DNA from: Cruorifilaria tuberocauda
Taxonomy: Eukaryota > Nematoda > Chromadorea > Rhabditida > Onchocercidae
Assembly: GCA_013365365.1 (NCBI GenBank)
Contig: JABVXU010000100.1
Span: forward strand, 90,529-154,528
DNA length: 64,000 nt
Reading direction: 5' to 3'
The notes below the pieces were generated by a model. The model was not told the DNA's origin and made no database searches. It saw only the letters and a list, made by a program, of their open reading frames with translations. A program made the position numbers and the translations under genes. Below are positions 1-14,900 of this stretch, piece by piece. The stretch's first letter is position 1; the number at the start of each line of letters is the position of its first letter.

Positions 1-3000
1 TTTCAGGAAACTTCACCATATATTAATATATCACACTGCAAGAGATTAAGGAGATGGTATACAGATGTTCGTTGATTGGACACAACGGTAACTTTTCTTG
101 ATTACTGCACTCCATTAATTCTCATTAATTTTTCTCACAATCATCGCAACAGTAGCTAATAAAATTACTCTTATTTTAACTCGAAATATTTAAATTCGGT
201 TCTAAGCTAAACTTGAATTTTGTGGTTTTTTCATGCAATCGATGTCACTACTGCGACACTGGCTTCTGCTTCCATTCATCCAATTCGTTTTACAACTATT
301 TTCTCTTTATTAAGTTGACTCTCCTGCTCTCCTGTTTTACCATTCCTGCATAAATGAATATCAATAATTTATGCATTCTGAATCCAAATGGCGGGCATTT
401 CACCGTTTGCATTGTATAAGGAATCAATTTTTGGCTTTTCCCGGGGCAGTTGACGATCTTTATGAAATGTAAACATAATGGACTATATAGTAAATGAATG
501 GGAATATTATCGTTTGGTGTTTAACCAGTGCAAGCATACATATATAGGATTAAACAAGCGTATTCTCAATACTTTTCAATATCTTAACCTTACAAAAGCT
601 AATCGTGAGAATGTAAATGCTATAAAAGGGGAAATAAATCGACGGATTTTCTAAATATATTTGGAAAGACGGAAAAAGAAGCACAGGATTGTGTTAGGAT
701 GAAATGAAGTTTTTTTGTAGAATGAAAAGTGATATGTTATCATTCTAATCATCATCGAGAAAATTAAAATGAGAACGATTTTTTGATCCAAATCAACATG
801 AAGTTGGAAAGCGAAGAGGGAAATGTCCGATCAAATTTGTCAATTTGTAGTAAAAAATGGACTTCGCTTCTATTGCTTTAACGAGATGATGAAAAATTAC
901 AAAATGTGAAATGGAGAAATTAAACCAAACGATATCAAATATGTATATCTCGAGACACGGGAATTTTTATAAAAAAGTCACAAGCAGAGGTTGTCGAGGC
1001 ATATTTCATTGTGATGGGCAGCACAAAGTCAAATTATAGCAATTAATTACAATAGTCGAATGTCCAATGGTAAATTTGAGGCATAGTCGTAGCACTGTTC
1101 ATTAAACACATAATAATTATAGTTGTTCTGCAGTGAAAATTAGTGATATAAATAAGGTTTTAAGGTTTTTAAGCAGCTCCGAACGTCTTGAAAACAAGTA
1201 CTTATTACGGAGAAATTCGGAAATTCTTGCCGTGAAATTCTTTAATCTGCGCTGCTTGAATACCATCCATAGTATTGCTTACCTACCATTATATATTATT
1301 TTTATGTATAACATTAAATGTAATTAAGAAATGATGAAAACCCTTCTAATCAACAAAAGCAACCACAACAGTTGTATTCTATGCAAAAGGTTTAGAAGAA
1401 AGGAATTTGGTAAATTGGATTGAAATTGCATGGCTTAAAATTAAATTCAGAAAGAAATTTATTACATACACCTAAAAGCAAATAAGTTGGACTTATGTAA
1501 GTCAATGTTTTAAAATTACATCGATTTCCAATTTAGAATTCCCTTCGTAATTATTTATCAGTAAGAGTTTCCTCCTTTTTCGCTTAATCAATTTGATCTT
1601 AATTTAATGAAATTATCTTAATTATTGATCCTTTGCTGTGTTGCTCTATTTATTGCAAATCGGTGTAACTCTGAAACATTGATTTATTTAAGCTAACCTA
1701 AATCTAAAATTCTCTCTCTTGCTCATCGTCTTAACTTTGAATTAGCTAGATTAAATCTGCATTAGGAAGTCTCAAAATGATCATTTTCGGAATCAAACAG
1801 TTGCATTATTGAAATGAAAGTGGAAATTCCATAATTTCATATCTCCGTATTGTAAATATAATAAAATTAAATTAATCATAAGCCATTCGCAGGAAATATT
1901 TTAATGAAACAAGAAAAAGGGCAAGAATCTAAATATGAAACAATTTTCATCTGATTCTTGGAATTTTTTACGAAGAAGCCAAACCCTAGCACTCTAGAAT
2001 TCATTCTTTTAATAAAAGAAATACAAAATATTCAAAAAAAAGAATGGGAAGCAAATGAGACCGATGACTCTAACGGATCACCAAGAAAAACTACTGATTA
2101 TTAAACAATAGGCGATCAAATAAAACTTCTGATTTGACTAATCTTTTCAGTTAATTTATTTATTATATTTCCAGACGTTATTTTTCAAAGTGCAACTTTT
2201 CAGTTGCAAAATCGAGGATCCATTCTAGCATCAAAATTTCCTAAAGCAAATAATTAACTATACGTTTACTTTTATAGTTCGACTTGATACTTAAATCTCA
2301 ACAATTATCAGTTTCATCACTTTCACTCTCAAGAATAAATCATAATTTCAGTCCTACGAGAATTCACAGAACCGTCCAACCTCGGTTCGATCTGTTGTGA
2401 AGGGTAAAATGGACGGACAAATTTTCAACAAATGACAAGTTCTTTCATTAATGGCTATAAAGCGGGATGCTGCACAGAGTTGATAGGACCACCCATGAAG
2501 TTTTCTTGTTCCTCTATCAAGTGTCAATAAAACGTAATGAGCCTTAATGTGTGGTCTTTTGGTCTTTCAGCGCCATTAGGAAGTGATCCAAGAATCGGTT
2601 TTTTCAATCATTGAACGTCATATCACTTCGTTGGCTGGAAGCAATGCAATGCATTTTTTTATCAAAGAAATTTAATGTAGAAATTAAAACACTCATCCAA
2701 CAAAGTATTTCGTGAGACTATGGCTTATCCTATCGATAACCTTATAGTATTACACAGTTAAATAGCCAATTATCTTTATATTTTGGATTCTATGTTATAT
2801 AAATCCTTTATATCAAATATTCTTAGTCAAATGATGGAATATGCTTTGTTCAAAATCTCAATTCATTGTAAATGATTAATATCAAATAAATCTCTTCTTA
2901 TCATCTTCATCTTCAAAAGACTAGACGAGTTCGTTAACCACTGTCTTTATTTATTGAATATCCAAAGATGATACCTTTATCTGTTATTGTATGTCCAGAC

Positions 3001-6000
3001 AATTTTTCAGTTAGTTTCATAATATGATTTTTGTTCATATATCGATAACTTTATCAAAAAAATAAATCTCGCCATCAAATAATAAAACTTTAAACTTCGA
3101 TCGTGCCAAGCTAAAACTTTCCCAGATAAAACGTTCACAACGTACTCAAGACACCACGTACAACGTATAAAATGTGTAACTATCTATAAAACATTATAAA
3201 AGTTATTCAGAAAGTTATAAGTGATGGAGAGGAAATAAATCAATGAATTTTACATTTCAATTATATATCATTTTTGGTTTCCATGATATTTCTGTTTCGA
3301 ACGTAAATTATCTGTTTTCAAGATTGCTCAGTATCTGATTTGAAAGATTAAACTGTTTAAGGCTTGCTGGTCATATTTAGAAGCGGTATTTTTTTTCTTT
3401 TTTCACTTTTTATATCTCACATTGACATAGCCAGGAACTTTTCATTGACTGCTTAGCATTTACTACCGAACTTTTCCTGTCCTGGAGATCTTTGAAATAC
3501 TAGAATGAACTCTGTTAACAAATATTCTTGAAACATCAATTTTAGTTACATAAAAATTTGGTGAGTTTCCAATTTTTGTCTCACTGTTTTGTCAGTAGAT
3601 GAATTGTCATTAAGGCTGCTAAGCAAAGGTTTGGACATGCAGCATGGAATTTTTTAGCTGAATTGCTTTATCTTTAAAATGTACTAAAAAATAACCAATT
3701 TCCAATCTACAAACTTAATTTCGGGCAAAAATTCAAAGCAGCTCCAATACAGGTAAATTTTAAATCTGAGATAGACTAAAGTAAGACCTCGCATATTTTT
3801 TTATTTGTTTGCCTTTCTTGAAGGATGAAAAGAAATGGTTTAAATAGTAAAATTTGAAATAACTGTACTGCTGCTTCTATCACGCTGTTTATTATACATA
3901 ACTACTTAAACATGACATTAGTGAACTGAGAACTAATAAATTACATATTTTGTTGATGATTAAGAACGCTGATAAAAAAATAAGGCAAGGAAATTTTGTC
4001 AACACTTTCTGATGAAAACTATGTTAGAAGAAAGATTGATAATTTATGATTATCAAGAGTTTTCCTTTCTTCGTATGATATAACCATATGTATTTTATCA
4101 TCATTTAGAATATGGAAGCAGAAATCTGAGGGCTTTGTTTATAAACTGGAAGGCATACATATGAAGAAAATAACTTAGAACGAAATTGATGCTTTATATC
4201 AGTCTTTGGGACAATTAGGAAATCATATCACTAATGGGCACTGTAGGACATGCTGATGGTTAACTTGGCTGCGTTTGCATGTTTTCTTTCGATGCACAAA
4301 TAATGTTATCGTATTTATATTGTCATAATTAATAGCCGAAGGATTTACTCGATTATTGCTTGAATTACATAAATTAGATCAGTTCATGCCTTCAACACCA
4401 ATACTTGGTAAATGGGAGTAGCTCACTATGTCAAGTAAGTACTGCAGTACTTTTCATTTAGCAAACCCAAATCCATTTTTTACTGTGGCTGTAACTGTAA
4501 ATGTACTATAAGTGCTCTAAGCGTGTCCGTAAATTTTCATTAAGGAATGCTTTGTTATTGAAAGTGAGACCAATAATGTAATTACAGAGCAAATTATCCG
4601 TCCAGCAGGACTTACAGAGTCAATCTGATTGAGAAAACGCAATAAATCTTTTAACTCGATCTGATCATCCCTGTGTTTCGCATTCATTTTGTTTTTTATT
4701 ATTGAAATAATTTCTATAATCAGCAATTAAGTTGTCAACAGAACTTATTTGCCACGATGTAGAAAGAGTGGCAATAAACTGAAATTCAAGTAAGCTGTAA
4801 TGGAACTCGTGGGCAAACAAAAGAAGCAAGTTTAACATGATCAAAATGAACTTAAAAACATTTAAATAAAAATGAGTAATTCAAATATTTTTCTTTTTTA
4901 CTGTAATACGAACATCGTTCAATATCATTGATTGAATTTACTGTAAGATTATGATATATTATTATATTATTCAAGACAATTTTTCTCGTACAGTGGTTGA
5001 AATGAAGCAAGAATCTAACAGTCATCAAATAAAATTGTGTTTTTTTTTTATCAAGAGGTCAAAAAAAACATGAAAACATGAAAGCTTCTAAATTGTGACA
5101 TACAGATGAAACAGGATTGACGTAAAAAGTTGGACTCAGAGACTTGAAATTAGGAGTAACTGATAAAAATTTGAAAAGTAAAAAGAGGAAATATATGCGA
5201 ATCACTGCATAGCTGGAAATTGAGCATGATCAAAGCGTGCTAAAAATTCTCAGAAATTTATGAAAACGGTATATTTTTTCATTCCTAAACATTTTTTTAA
5301 AAATTAAATTACAAAACAGGTCAACTTATTTAGTGTACGAGATAATAGAGTTACAGAAATTCGGTTTTCTGTTATTAATGATTCCATTTTTTCGGAACTC
5401 GGAACTGGTTCATTTTCAAAATTTGTTCATAGTGACAGGGAAGTAAATTGCACCTGAAAATCACATCTCTGTCAAATGGACGTAGGATACCATATTTCTT
5501 ATATGACTAGGAAGTAAAAATAAGTTATCTCAAAATTTTTTAAACTCATTCACCTCGAAACATTCATTTAATCAGAATATAAACATCGTAAAAGTATAGT
5601 GTAAGGGATATCCGCTTTGCTACACCTGATATGTCAATTTCCAGTTTTCGATATTCAAATAGTCTATGTATTTAATTTCATTCATAACCTTCTAATTTAA
5701 TTTTCTAGATTCGCTTACTAGAGGAAAGATCAAACTTTACAGTTCTAAAATTTTCATTTTTTCTGTTTGTAAATCTTCCAAACATAAGTGATTTGGCTAA
5801 TATCTATCGAATTTATTCATTAAAAGAATAAGATATTTGCACTTAAGACAAACGTATCTGTTATCGAAAAAAATTCAAATAATAAATTAATAGTTTACGG
5901 AAAATATTTTGGGCAGTTTAAAGGAAAGTATTTTCAGTAACAAATAAATTAATTGTCATACACTGAATTATCTGAAATTCTCTAAATTGTACAAATGTGG

Positions 6001-6852
6001 GTACTAATTTAGCAAAAAGCTCTACATTGTAATATATTTTATTACAGTTTAGAAGTCAGATCACTTACAAAATTTAGTATTTAGAGATGAACATTTTGTC
6101 TTTGTAAAAATTAAGATTAAATGTATTATAGCGATTTTTCTAAAAATAATAGCAATTTCTCAAACTGCACGACTTGAGTGACATCACTAAAAGGTGGCAC
6201 GAATAGTAAGCTGTAATCGAATGCTTATATTAGTTGAATGTAATTCTTGGTTGTTGAAATTATTTAAAAACATATGTTTTTTATGGCTATGAAATTTGAT
6301 CTGTGGAACGATTCTTTTTTTCTTCCCGCTTAATGAGTTGTTGCTTATTACCAATCCTTCAATAATGCACATATAGCAATATATGCGGACAAACTCAGAC
6401 ACCACAAATTTTCATTAAAATTTAAGCTGGCAGCAGACACACAGCAAATCTCAAGGTTCAAATTAAGGGTTCAGTTAACTTGACACGTTTATATCCAGTG
6501 ATGTATGTAAGATGCCAATATCCGATGTGTCATAGTATGTATCTAGATAATTCGACTTAGTATCTTTGGAATCAATCGAGATTTCTCGGTAATGTCATTT
6601 GAAAAGAGCTAGAGATTTTGTGTGAGGAAAGGAGGGGACGTTATAATGCCGCAGTGTAATGTGAGCTAAAAATTGTTATGGTAAGATGTGAAGCTAGAGA
6701 ATGTGTGAAATGTGTAAACGTAGCAGCAGGCTTCTTCCAACTTCTCAAAGCTAGTTAAAAGCCTCTTCGTCGTTAAATTCATTGTACATTCTGTTTGTGC
6801 CACGTTACACTACCACTTGGTACCCTTCGCTTATCTATATTACACGATAACA
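1..6852. other. Intergenic and upstream DNA, no gene seen
   Basis: AT-rich sequence with no open frame that shows protein-like composition flanked by splice sites. A less AT-rich stretch lies at about 2360-2640 and is discussed as a finding. The last few hundred bases before 6853 should hold the promoter and 5' UTR of the myosin light chain gene, but I see no unambiguous TATA box or initiator. Confidence 0.5.
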
Positions 6853-8524
6853 ATGGTGAGTTATGTTTCTTCAACTTCATCTCGAATTCATTCTATATTT
6901 CTATTTTTCATCATAAGTTTCAGTTTCCATTAAGAAGCATTTAATCTGATGCAACCCATTAGAAAATTTAGTTTGATAGAATTATCACTTTATCTAAATT
7001 ATTTATGATCTATGTGGAATTAATTGTTAATTATTATTTGATCTGTTATTATCACATATCGCATATAGAAAAGGCGGGAAGATAATTTCATAGAAATTAG
7101 CTTGAAGCTTTGAAGATTTAGCTACTTTAGTTTGTTAGCTTGTTATAATAACTTTTATAGTCAAAAGCAGCGAAGAAGAAATCAAGCAAGAAGAAGTCTG
7201 GCTCAGAGGCAGCTCAATTTGATCAGAAGACAATTCAGGAATTCAAAGAGGCATTCGGTATTATGGATCAAAATAAAGATGGCATCATTGACAAACAAGA
7301 TCTTAAAGATCTCTATGCAATGATGGGACAAATTGCATCAGATGCACAAATTGATGCAATGATCAAAGAAGCTCCTGGGCCTATTAATTTTACCGTATTT
7401 TTAACATTATTTGGCGAAAAATTAACAGGTAATTAATTAATTAATTAATTAATTAACTAATTAACTAGTAGATGTCAGGATTACTTACATGATAATTCTG
7501 CTATACACTGTACAACATTAATCGAAATATTACTGTACTAGTCATTTGGCGTTTTATTTCAGTCCATATATTAATTAAGTTGTTAATAAAATAAATGACC
7601 CACTCATCCAACCACTGACTTTTGTACATACTTCAGAGCAATAATTTCATTTTAAATAAATTTCTTTTATCTCTTATTGCTTCCCTATCAATCTCCAAAT
7701 CTTTTTTTAACAAATTTTTTTCACAGAATGATGATAATTCAGTTTATATACAGAAATTTGTTCAATTTTTTACTCGTCCTCATATATTGGCGTTTACATT
7801 CGTAATTTATATCTTCTCTACATTAGTTAACGAAAATCATTTAACTCACCCCAAATTATAATTTTTCCAATTTTCTTTGAAAAAATCAGAAGTGAAATGT
7901 ATTATCTATGTTTCAGCAGAATAACAGCTGTTCGCTGTTTTCATTCCATCAATATTTATTTGACTTTTCATTCATCATCAGCGATAACAACAATGATAAA
8001 AAAGCGCAAGTGATTACATGCGACAATTTTAGGAACAGATCCAGAAGCGACGATAATTGGCGCATTCCAAATGTTTGATAAGAAAGATTGCGGTAAAATA
8101 TCCGAAGAGGAACTACTGAAAATTTTGCAAAACAAACGAGGAGAACCGTTCGATGATGATGAAATCAAAGCAATGTATAAGGTATCATTCGTACTCCACA
8201 GCAACTTGGCTTTTTTTCATTATTAGTTTTGACCTTAACTTAACCTTCAGGCGATTCAAAGAATAGATCTTTTACGAATCAACACATACTACTCATTATT
8301 GACCAAGCAACATTGTTAATTAAATATGCAATCAATAGTGATGTTTTTTCTAATGAATGACTGCGATTGGTCTATGGTTGCCAAATATTCCTCCAACATT
8401 TATAGACAGTGTTTTAATATTGTTCATTCAGGGTAAGCCACCAATTGAAAATGGCCAAGTTGACTACAAAGCATTTGCTCATTTAATAACAACGGGCGCT
8501 GCTGAAGAACTTGCCAAGGCTTAA
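6853..8524 (+). CDS. mlc-2: Muscle myosin regulatory light chain (MLC-1/MLC-2 type)
   Basis: Regulatory light chain that binds the neck of muscle myosin heavy chain and controls the motor in thick filaments. Coding exons are 6853-6855 (the ATG alone), 7161-7428, 8033-8181 and 8432-8524; phases agree and give 170 aa, the length of C. elegans MLC-1. After a Lys/Ser-rich N-terminus (about residues 2-16) comes the calcium-binding EF-hand loop [13 protein letters not shown] near residue 38, then two degenerate EF-hands, one containing FDKKDCGKI. The protein ends ELAKA and a TAA stop. Similarity to nematode MLC-1/MLC-2 runs end to end. Those two paralogues are nearly identical, so the number in the symbol is a guess. 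Possible AATAAA signals lie at 8896-8901 and 9077-9082. The next gene is convergent, on the other strand. Confidence 0.93.
7431..7469. repeat. (TTAA)n microsatellite in a myosin light chain intron
   Basis: A run of about eight TTAA/AATT units begins directly after the splice donor of the second coding exon (GT at 7429-7430). It is slightly interrupted towards its 3' end. It is self-complementary low-complexity sequence and should be length-variable. Confidence 0.85.
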
Positions 8525-11500
8525 TAGCAGCAGCGACTGATGGCCATCCTTAATATAATGTCACGGGAGCATCTTTTGCATAACTTTTATTCTTAAATTA
8601 GATAAAATATAGTTAATTGCTCCCACAAATATCATTGATTTCATCATCGCTTATTTACTTATATCAAAATATTTAAGGGCGCTACTGCTGTCGGATTGCA
8701 TACTTATGTTCCATTCCTTTCTTTTTCCAACTTCATTCACAATATTGCATCTTTCTTTGATTTCTTTTGAACATTTTTTGTCTATTTATTCTGTCAAATT
8801 CATCCGCTTTTAATGATGATTATTTTACATCGCACTGTTCTGTTAAATCTACTAACAGCGTACTTTAGTATTTCCAATAATTCTAAGTAAACGAAAATAA
8901 ACGACAATAGTGATCCGGCAGCTTTCGCGCACAAATTTGACAAACGATTTCGTCTAACCGACCTATTCGCGCTTACTATGTAATGTTAGAAAAGGTTAAT
9001 CTTACTTGCTGCTTCTATTCTACACCAATTTCTCCGACATTTTTCATTTTGCGAATTGCATGTTTTCAAAATAACGAATAAAAAAACCTAAAATTTACTG
9101 ATAAAATAATATATGGCTATTATAACAAATTAAATGTCAACCGAAGAACGTCATTGTGAAATGAAAAATAAAATTGTAGAAAATTTTTTTTTTCTTTATT
9201 AAAATAGATCGCTATTAGTTTTCTTTTCGAGTAGTAATTGTGACGTCATTCAAACCATTTTTTTTCTGACATGTTGAAGATATAGAAATAAATGATGCTG
9301 AGTTTGCATAATTTGATCGCGTCGAGAAATATGCAGGACTGACGAACAAAATTATTGGCAATCAAACCACGTCGTAATGGTCAACAAGAAATTTTGATAT
9401 ACAGTAGTGATGCTTTAGGAAACAAAACGTTGAATAATGGTGAAAATGCATGAAAAGTTTTGGTTGCATCAATACGTTGGTCCTAACTACTAACTACAGC
9501 GTCATTTAGTTACCTTAATTAGCAAATCATCTGTCTAAAAAGAATTCAAAGCCAATAAGTTCGCATTATAGTTGCTTGAAAAATATAATAAATTTCATGT
9601 TTATAGCTTTCTGAAACATTGTACATGCTATCCAACTTCTTTACTCCAACACAGCACATCTTCCCACAAATCCTTTTATGGCTGACCATTTGTTCCTAGT
9701 TATGGAAATCAATATTTTACAGAAAAGGGAGATAAAACTGAAAATTAATAAATTTTCGGGTCACTTCCTTTGGAAAGCTTGCAGGTCCTCCAATCTTCCT
9801 TTTCTCTTGTTATTAGGGAATTTATAACGCTCTTTTGATAACTATCTATAGATTCCCATTTCCCCTGTGGTCGGAATCGATTCATTCTTGATTTATGATC
9901 ACTTTTCATGGGGGGTCCTTATTTCTTACATATAAGATGGTCATTACATTCCTTAAGCTTAACCAGAAATCAGAATGTTTGTTGGTGAGGACTTTATGGT
10001 ATTCATGTAAGTAGCTTTTCTCCATTTCTGTTTTCCTCACTTCTCGATTTTTGTAATGCTTTTATTTAGTATCTGTCCATTTCCTGCTAATACAGAAATG
10101 TGGAAGAAAAGGTGCTATCATCGAAAATAATTATAAAAGATTCTCAGAAAAATCAAACATTGACCACTTTCTGATGAAAATTAACTTTTCAAAACATTTC
10201 TCTGCCGATTTCCTAATCTTTCTGATTGTCAAAGAGAAGCAACTGAAGAAATTATGGAAATAGAGAAGAGGATTACTATTCAAAAAAACAATTCCATGTA
10301 AAATAAGATGCACTGCCACTGATGAAATCATTCAAACAGATTTCAGGATGAATTATATTAGAAGGTCTCTGACGAATAATACTGTGTTATAGAATATCAG
10401 ATAGATTAGCTAAACCTCGAATGCAAACGATTGCTAGCATTATATTTCATTAAAACTGCAATACTAACCGCAATTTGAATTTTCTCAACCAATTTGATGA
10501 TTGAACTTAAAAATTAGCTAATTTTTTCAGATAATATTTCAATTCAAATATGGTTGAGGAATTATTAAGAACTACTACTTACTACTTAACGATAAAATTT
10601 GGTTTTTCATTTTTTTGATGAAAAAAAAATTTTTTTCAATGAAAAAATTTTTCATTTTTTAACGTTACAAAGAATAACTCAAAATCATTTTAGACATAAA
10701 ATATAACATTAAACATTCAGAATAATATTAAGGATAGAGCAATTAATTGTATACCAACGCATCAAGCCCAGGTACAAACTTACAGAAATGGTGCAAAACT
10801 TTCCAGAATTCCAGAAGTTCCAGGTATCGAAGGCATTGAATATTGAAAAGTTTAAGACGTATTTAACGATGGTATAATACAGATCACCCATTAATACTCA
10901 ATGACCCTGCACTCTTGGCCTCTCAATAAAAAATGACGATGTTTAGCTTAGTACTGACTGGTTTAAATAGAATTCTTAAATTGATCTCTTTAAATTATTG
11001 CGTAACAACTGTTGGTGGAAATGGGCAATTGCAGTTTCATAACCGGTCCTATTCGATAACATCTATCTCTTCTTGTTTAGGGAAGATAATAAATACAGAA
11101 ATCCCGGCGACAGTTTAAAAAGGACAACTATTTGAAGTACAAAATATATGAAATTTAAAAAACAGAGTGGGGAGAGGAGCGAATCACTAGAATCATAAAA
11201 AGCAGCCAATCTCAAGTTAATAAAAGAACATCGTTGACAGGAACGATACCGATCCAAATGTTAGGAAAGCATAAATGTTAAAAACTTCAATGTAAAAATT
11301 CGCTGAAAACTATTGCTGGTTTTCTGGAAAATATTCCCCTTCAAATGAATCATTCCGCAAATTTATGAAAATCTGCAATAGGATATACTTTTTCGTAAAC
11401 AAAGTTTCTTTTGCGAATAGTTACATACAGTTGTTTTTAAATGACGAAATCAAAATTTAAAGAAAATGTATTTCGCACAAAAATCATCTGAACCATTTGA

Positions 11501-11767
11501 AGTAAACTGTGAATGAAAGACAGCTTCTTCATGCTGGATTAACTTCTGATACATGAGAGAAATTATATGTGGATAAACAATGCCAATTTTTCCATTACTA
11601 ACATTGAAAAGACCATTAATTTAAACAGCTGAATGACAGGATGATATAAAATATTATAGAGTAGGACTAATAATTAGGTTATTAACAATGAGTTAAAAAT
11701 TTTTATATAGCTAAAAAAGGACGGACACACGTAAACCAAACAAATAAACATTATGTCGATTTCATAG
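8525..11767. other. Intergenic DNA between convergent genes
   Basis: This stretch holds the 3' UTR of the myosin light chain gene at its left end and the polyadenylation region of the SLC17 gene at its right end. Between them I find no splice-flanked coding segment. A small hairpin-forming AT tract (10603-10659) and a less AT-rich block (about 10700-11250) with short broken frames are reported separately. Confidence 0.5.
10603..10659. repeat. AT hairpin-forming inverted repeat
   Basis: Alternating TTTTTCA and TGAAAAA blocks around A and T runs form near-perfect self-complementary arms. No terminal inverted repeats or target-site duplication of a transposon could be recognised around it. Confidence 0.5.
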
Positions 11768-11773
11768 TTTATT
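11768..11773 (-). terminator. Putative poly(A) signal of the SLC17 gene
   Basis: The + strand reads TTTATT, so the - strand reads AATAAA, about 155 nt after the TGA stop at 11929. The distance suits a compact nematode 3' UTR. The assignment rests on position and hexamer only. Confidence 0.4.
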
Positions 11774-11928
11774 TGAAAAAATTATATCATTAAAAACTTG
11801 CATTTACAACTTTACCAATTACAGAATAATCAAACATAAAAGCTTACACTTGAAATAATCCAAATTTGCAAAAAATTGTCTTCCAGCACACTATTTGGAA
11901 GAAAGAACCGCAGCTCCGAACAGCAATC

Positions 11929-14900
11929 TCAGTAATCAGTTTGTGATAAACCGGTTTGATGTAGGGACCACTGTTCTAACTCATCTTTTGCCCAAAGCCA
12001 AAACACAAATGCGCCGAATAAGTAAATGCCTGACGTAAAAAAGAATACGGTATGCCATTCGCTATGCCACTAAAATGATTTAAAATTTAATTAAAGCTTT
12101 ATCGGGTAAAAATAATTTCCAGCAATATTTTCAGAAGTAAGGATAGCTTTTATGAAAAGAAAAAGTTCTGCATTTGCATTTTCCACCAAAAGTCTGGTAC
12201 GGATTAAAACAGCTGAAATAATAACAAAACTGCAAACTGACCTGATTTCTGACGACTGCACCAACAAATAACGGACTAATCATTCCTGGCAATGTAGCTA
12301 ACGTGTTTGAAAGACCCATAAGGTGACCAGCATACTACAAAAACTAGATTATGATGTTGCATTACACACTACAAAGAATAAAAAGTTCCTCAAAATTTAT
12401 GCTTCATCTTCTAAAAGTTAAACTAGTGCGTCAAATTATCCGACTTTCAATCTTATCTTTCAATTATCTTTCAATCTTTTACTTTACAATTCGAAAGTAT
12501 AGTAATTTCACTGAAATTTTACAGTTACCTGAGGAGCAATATCGAGAGAATTGACGGAAAGTGCACTCCATGCCAGACCACCTAAACCAATAGAAATTAT
12601 CAGTGAACCAAGCACCAACAACCTGTGCATTTCCGTTATTGCTAATAATAAAAATGTTGCTTCTCCCAACAATCCTGAAAATTGATGAGAGAGCGAATAA
12701 TTTTGGAGTGACTTAAAGACAGATAGACGATATAGCATAACCTAAAATGAATAATATATAACGAAAATTCTGAACTAACCTAAACAGCAAAAAACTTTCC
12801 TCGCTTTAATAGTGGACCACATATGGTTCTTCCTGAGATAATCAGCGAAACCACCAGCAGTTAGAAGCACAACACCCATAACAAAATACGGAAGAGACGA
12901 CAAAGATCCAGCCTGTTAATTTAAAAATAATTTCACTTGAAAATTATGATACCAAAAATGAAAAAAAATAGAAAGGATAGGTCACTTATTGATAACTACC
13001 AAAAAATTACTTTTTCACGATCATAACCAAGCAAATTTTCCAATATACGTGGCAAACTTGTCAACATTATATAAAATCCCCAATTCTGACATACATGTGC
13101 AATAACAATGGCCCAAACAGCTCTGCTTGAAAGAATATGTCTCCAAGGAACAACCTGAAATTTAATGTCATTATTGTTAAATAAACAATTTTCACACTAA
13201 TCTATGCAGAAGTCGTATAAGATAATATGACAGAACGAAAAAGTTAAGCTTCAAGAAATTTGGAAATATAATTTTTCACAGAAAAATTGAAAATGTGGTT
13301 AAACTGAGAAACTAAAACGCAATATTATTTCATTAGTTAATGATATCCAGTATTTTTCACAATATTATTATTTCCATCAGGACATTTCAGGATTCAATGT
13401 GAATATTTTTTCCTAATATTGAAACAACGGAATCCAAAATTAAATTACTCTTCATTCACAGAGTACTCTTCACTCATTACCTATTTGTAATTACGGTAAG
13501 TTTGGTCTTACAGGACTTATTGCTTGCTTGATTTCGCGTTTCAACAACGTTAATTCATCAGTAGTTATATTTGGATTGTTTTCCGGCAAATCATGGAACT
13601 TTTTCATCCATAAAAAGCACCACAACAAAGCAGTTACTCCTAAAATATTCCGAAATAATTGGGCTTTGAACCTCAACTTCAATAACACATTTATCTACAG
13701 TACACCAAGCTAATGTATTTGTTCCTCATTATTTTTGGAAACATACCAAAGAAATAAAATATGGATGGCCATCCGAAATGAAGACCAATAATAGTAGATA
13801 GAGGCATTGCTATGACGGTTCCGAAATACGAACCAGCATATGAAATTGCACTCATCTGAGTTTTTTCCATCGTTGGTGCCCAGTTTCCCAGTATAGCATG
13901 CATCGCGGGATATGAAACACCCTACGAATACCCACCAATACATTTAGTAAATTCATTACTAATTTAGTTGGTAAAATTTTCTCAAAATATTATACGCAAA
14001 AACAAATATTTGTTAAGCATGATAAAGTATAATCTACCTCAAAAAATCCCTCCCAAAATCTCGCGGCCATTATTGAAACTTTCCCAAGTTTTGCCAGTGG
14101 AGGAGAAAGTAGCGTAAAAACAGCTGTACCTTAAAATATATGTAGGAATTCTCATATGGTACGAATTAGAAGTGTTGCTATCAAGAATAAGTTTTGTATT
14201 TAAAAAGATGAAGTTGCAAAATCTTCACATATTTTGCGTAATGGTTTTCCTACAGCTTATCGCTTGAGTACCAACACTACGTAACTTACCAAAAACACCT
14301 GCGAAATAAACAAACTTTCCACCATAACGATGTGCCAAGTAACCACCAGGAAGTTGTGTTAAAAAATAACCATAAAAAAATGCTCCTAGGATAGCGCCTT
14401 GCGTTATCGAGTCCCATTCGAATTCAGCTTTCCTCTTTAATTACTTTTAAATTTCACTGAACCAAAAATTCATAAAATTCGCTAAGACTATTAAACAATT
14501 TATAGAAGCTGAAAACGAAATGCAACAGTATTACTGTTAAATATACAGATAGCTAACAAAAAAATTTCGATGCTCTCGTTTAAATAATTCAGTGCAATGA
14601 ATGTGATCATTTAAAAATAAAATAGTTCTCTCAATTAATGGCCACCTCTTAATTACAATATTAGAAATTATAAATTAGTTAAATTTTGAAAATTTCAGAT
14701 TGAACATCTGGTATAATAATCGCTTATACAACGACCATATCAAAATGATCAATGTTCAAAATTTAAGTATGTAAATGAGTGGTTATATGCTATACATTCA
14801 CTGCATACTTCTGATGTTACATCAGTTCCTGACATAAATTCATGTATGAATTCGGGTAACTAAAAAGGAGTAAAAGTAAATGAATATATACCAATTGTTG

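Noticed and set aside
2390..2410. GGTTCGATCT resembling a tRNA B box
   Set aside because: No A box at the right distance and no cloverleaf could be drawn around it.
10603..10659. AT hairpin as a miniature transposon
   Set aside because: Arms are simple A/T runs and there is no target duplication or defined terminal repeat.
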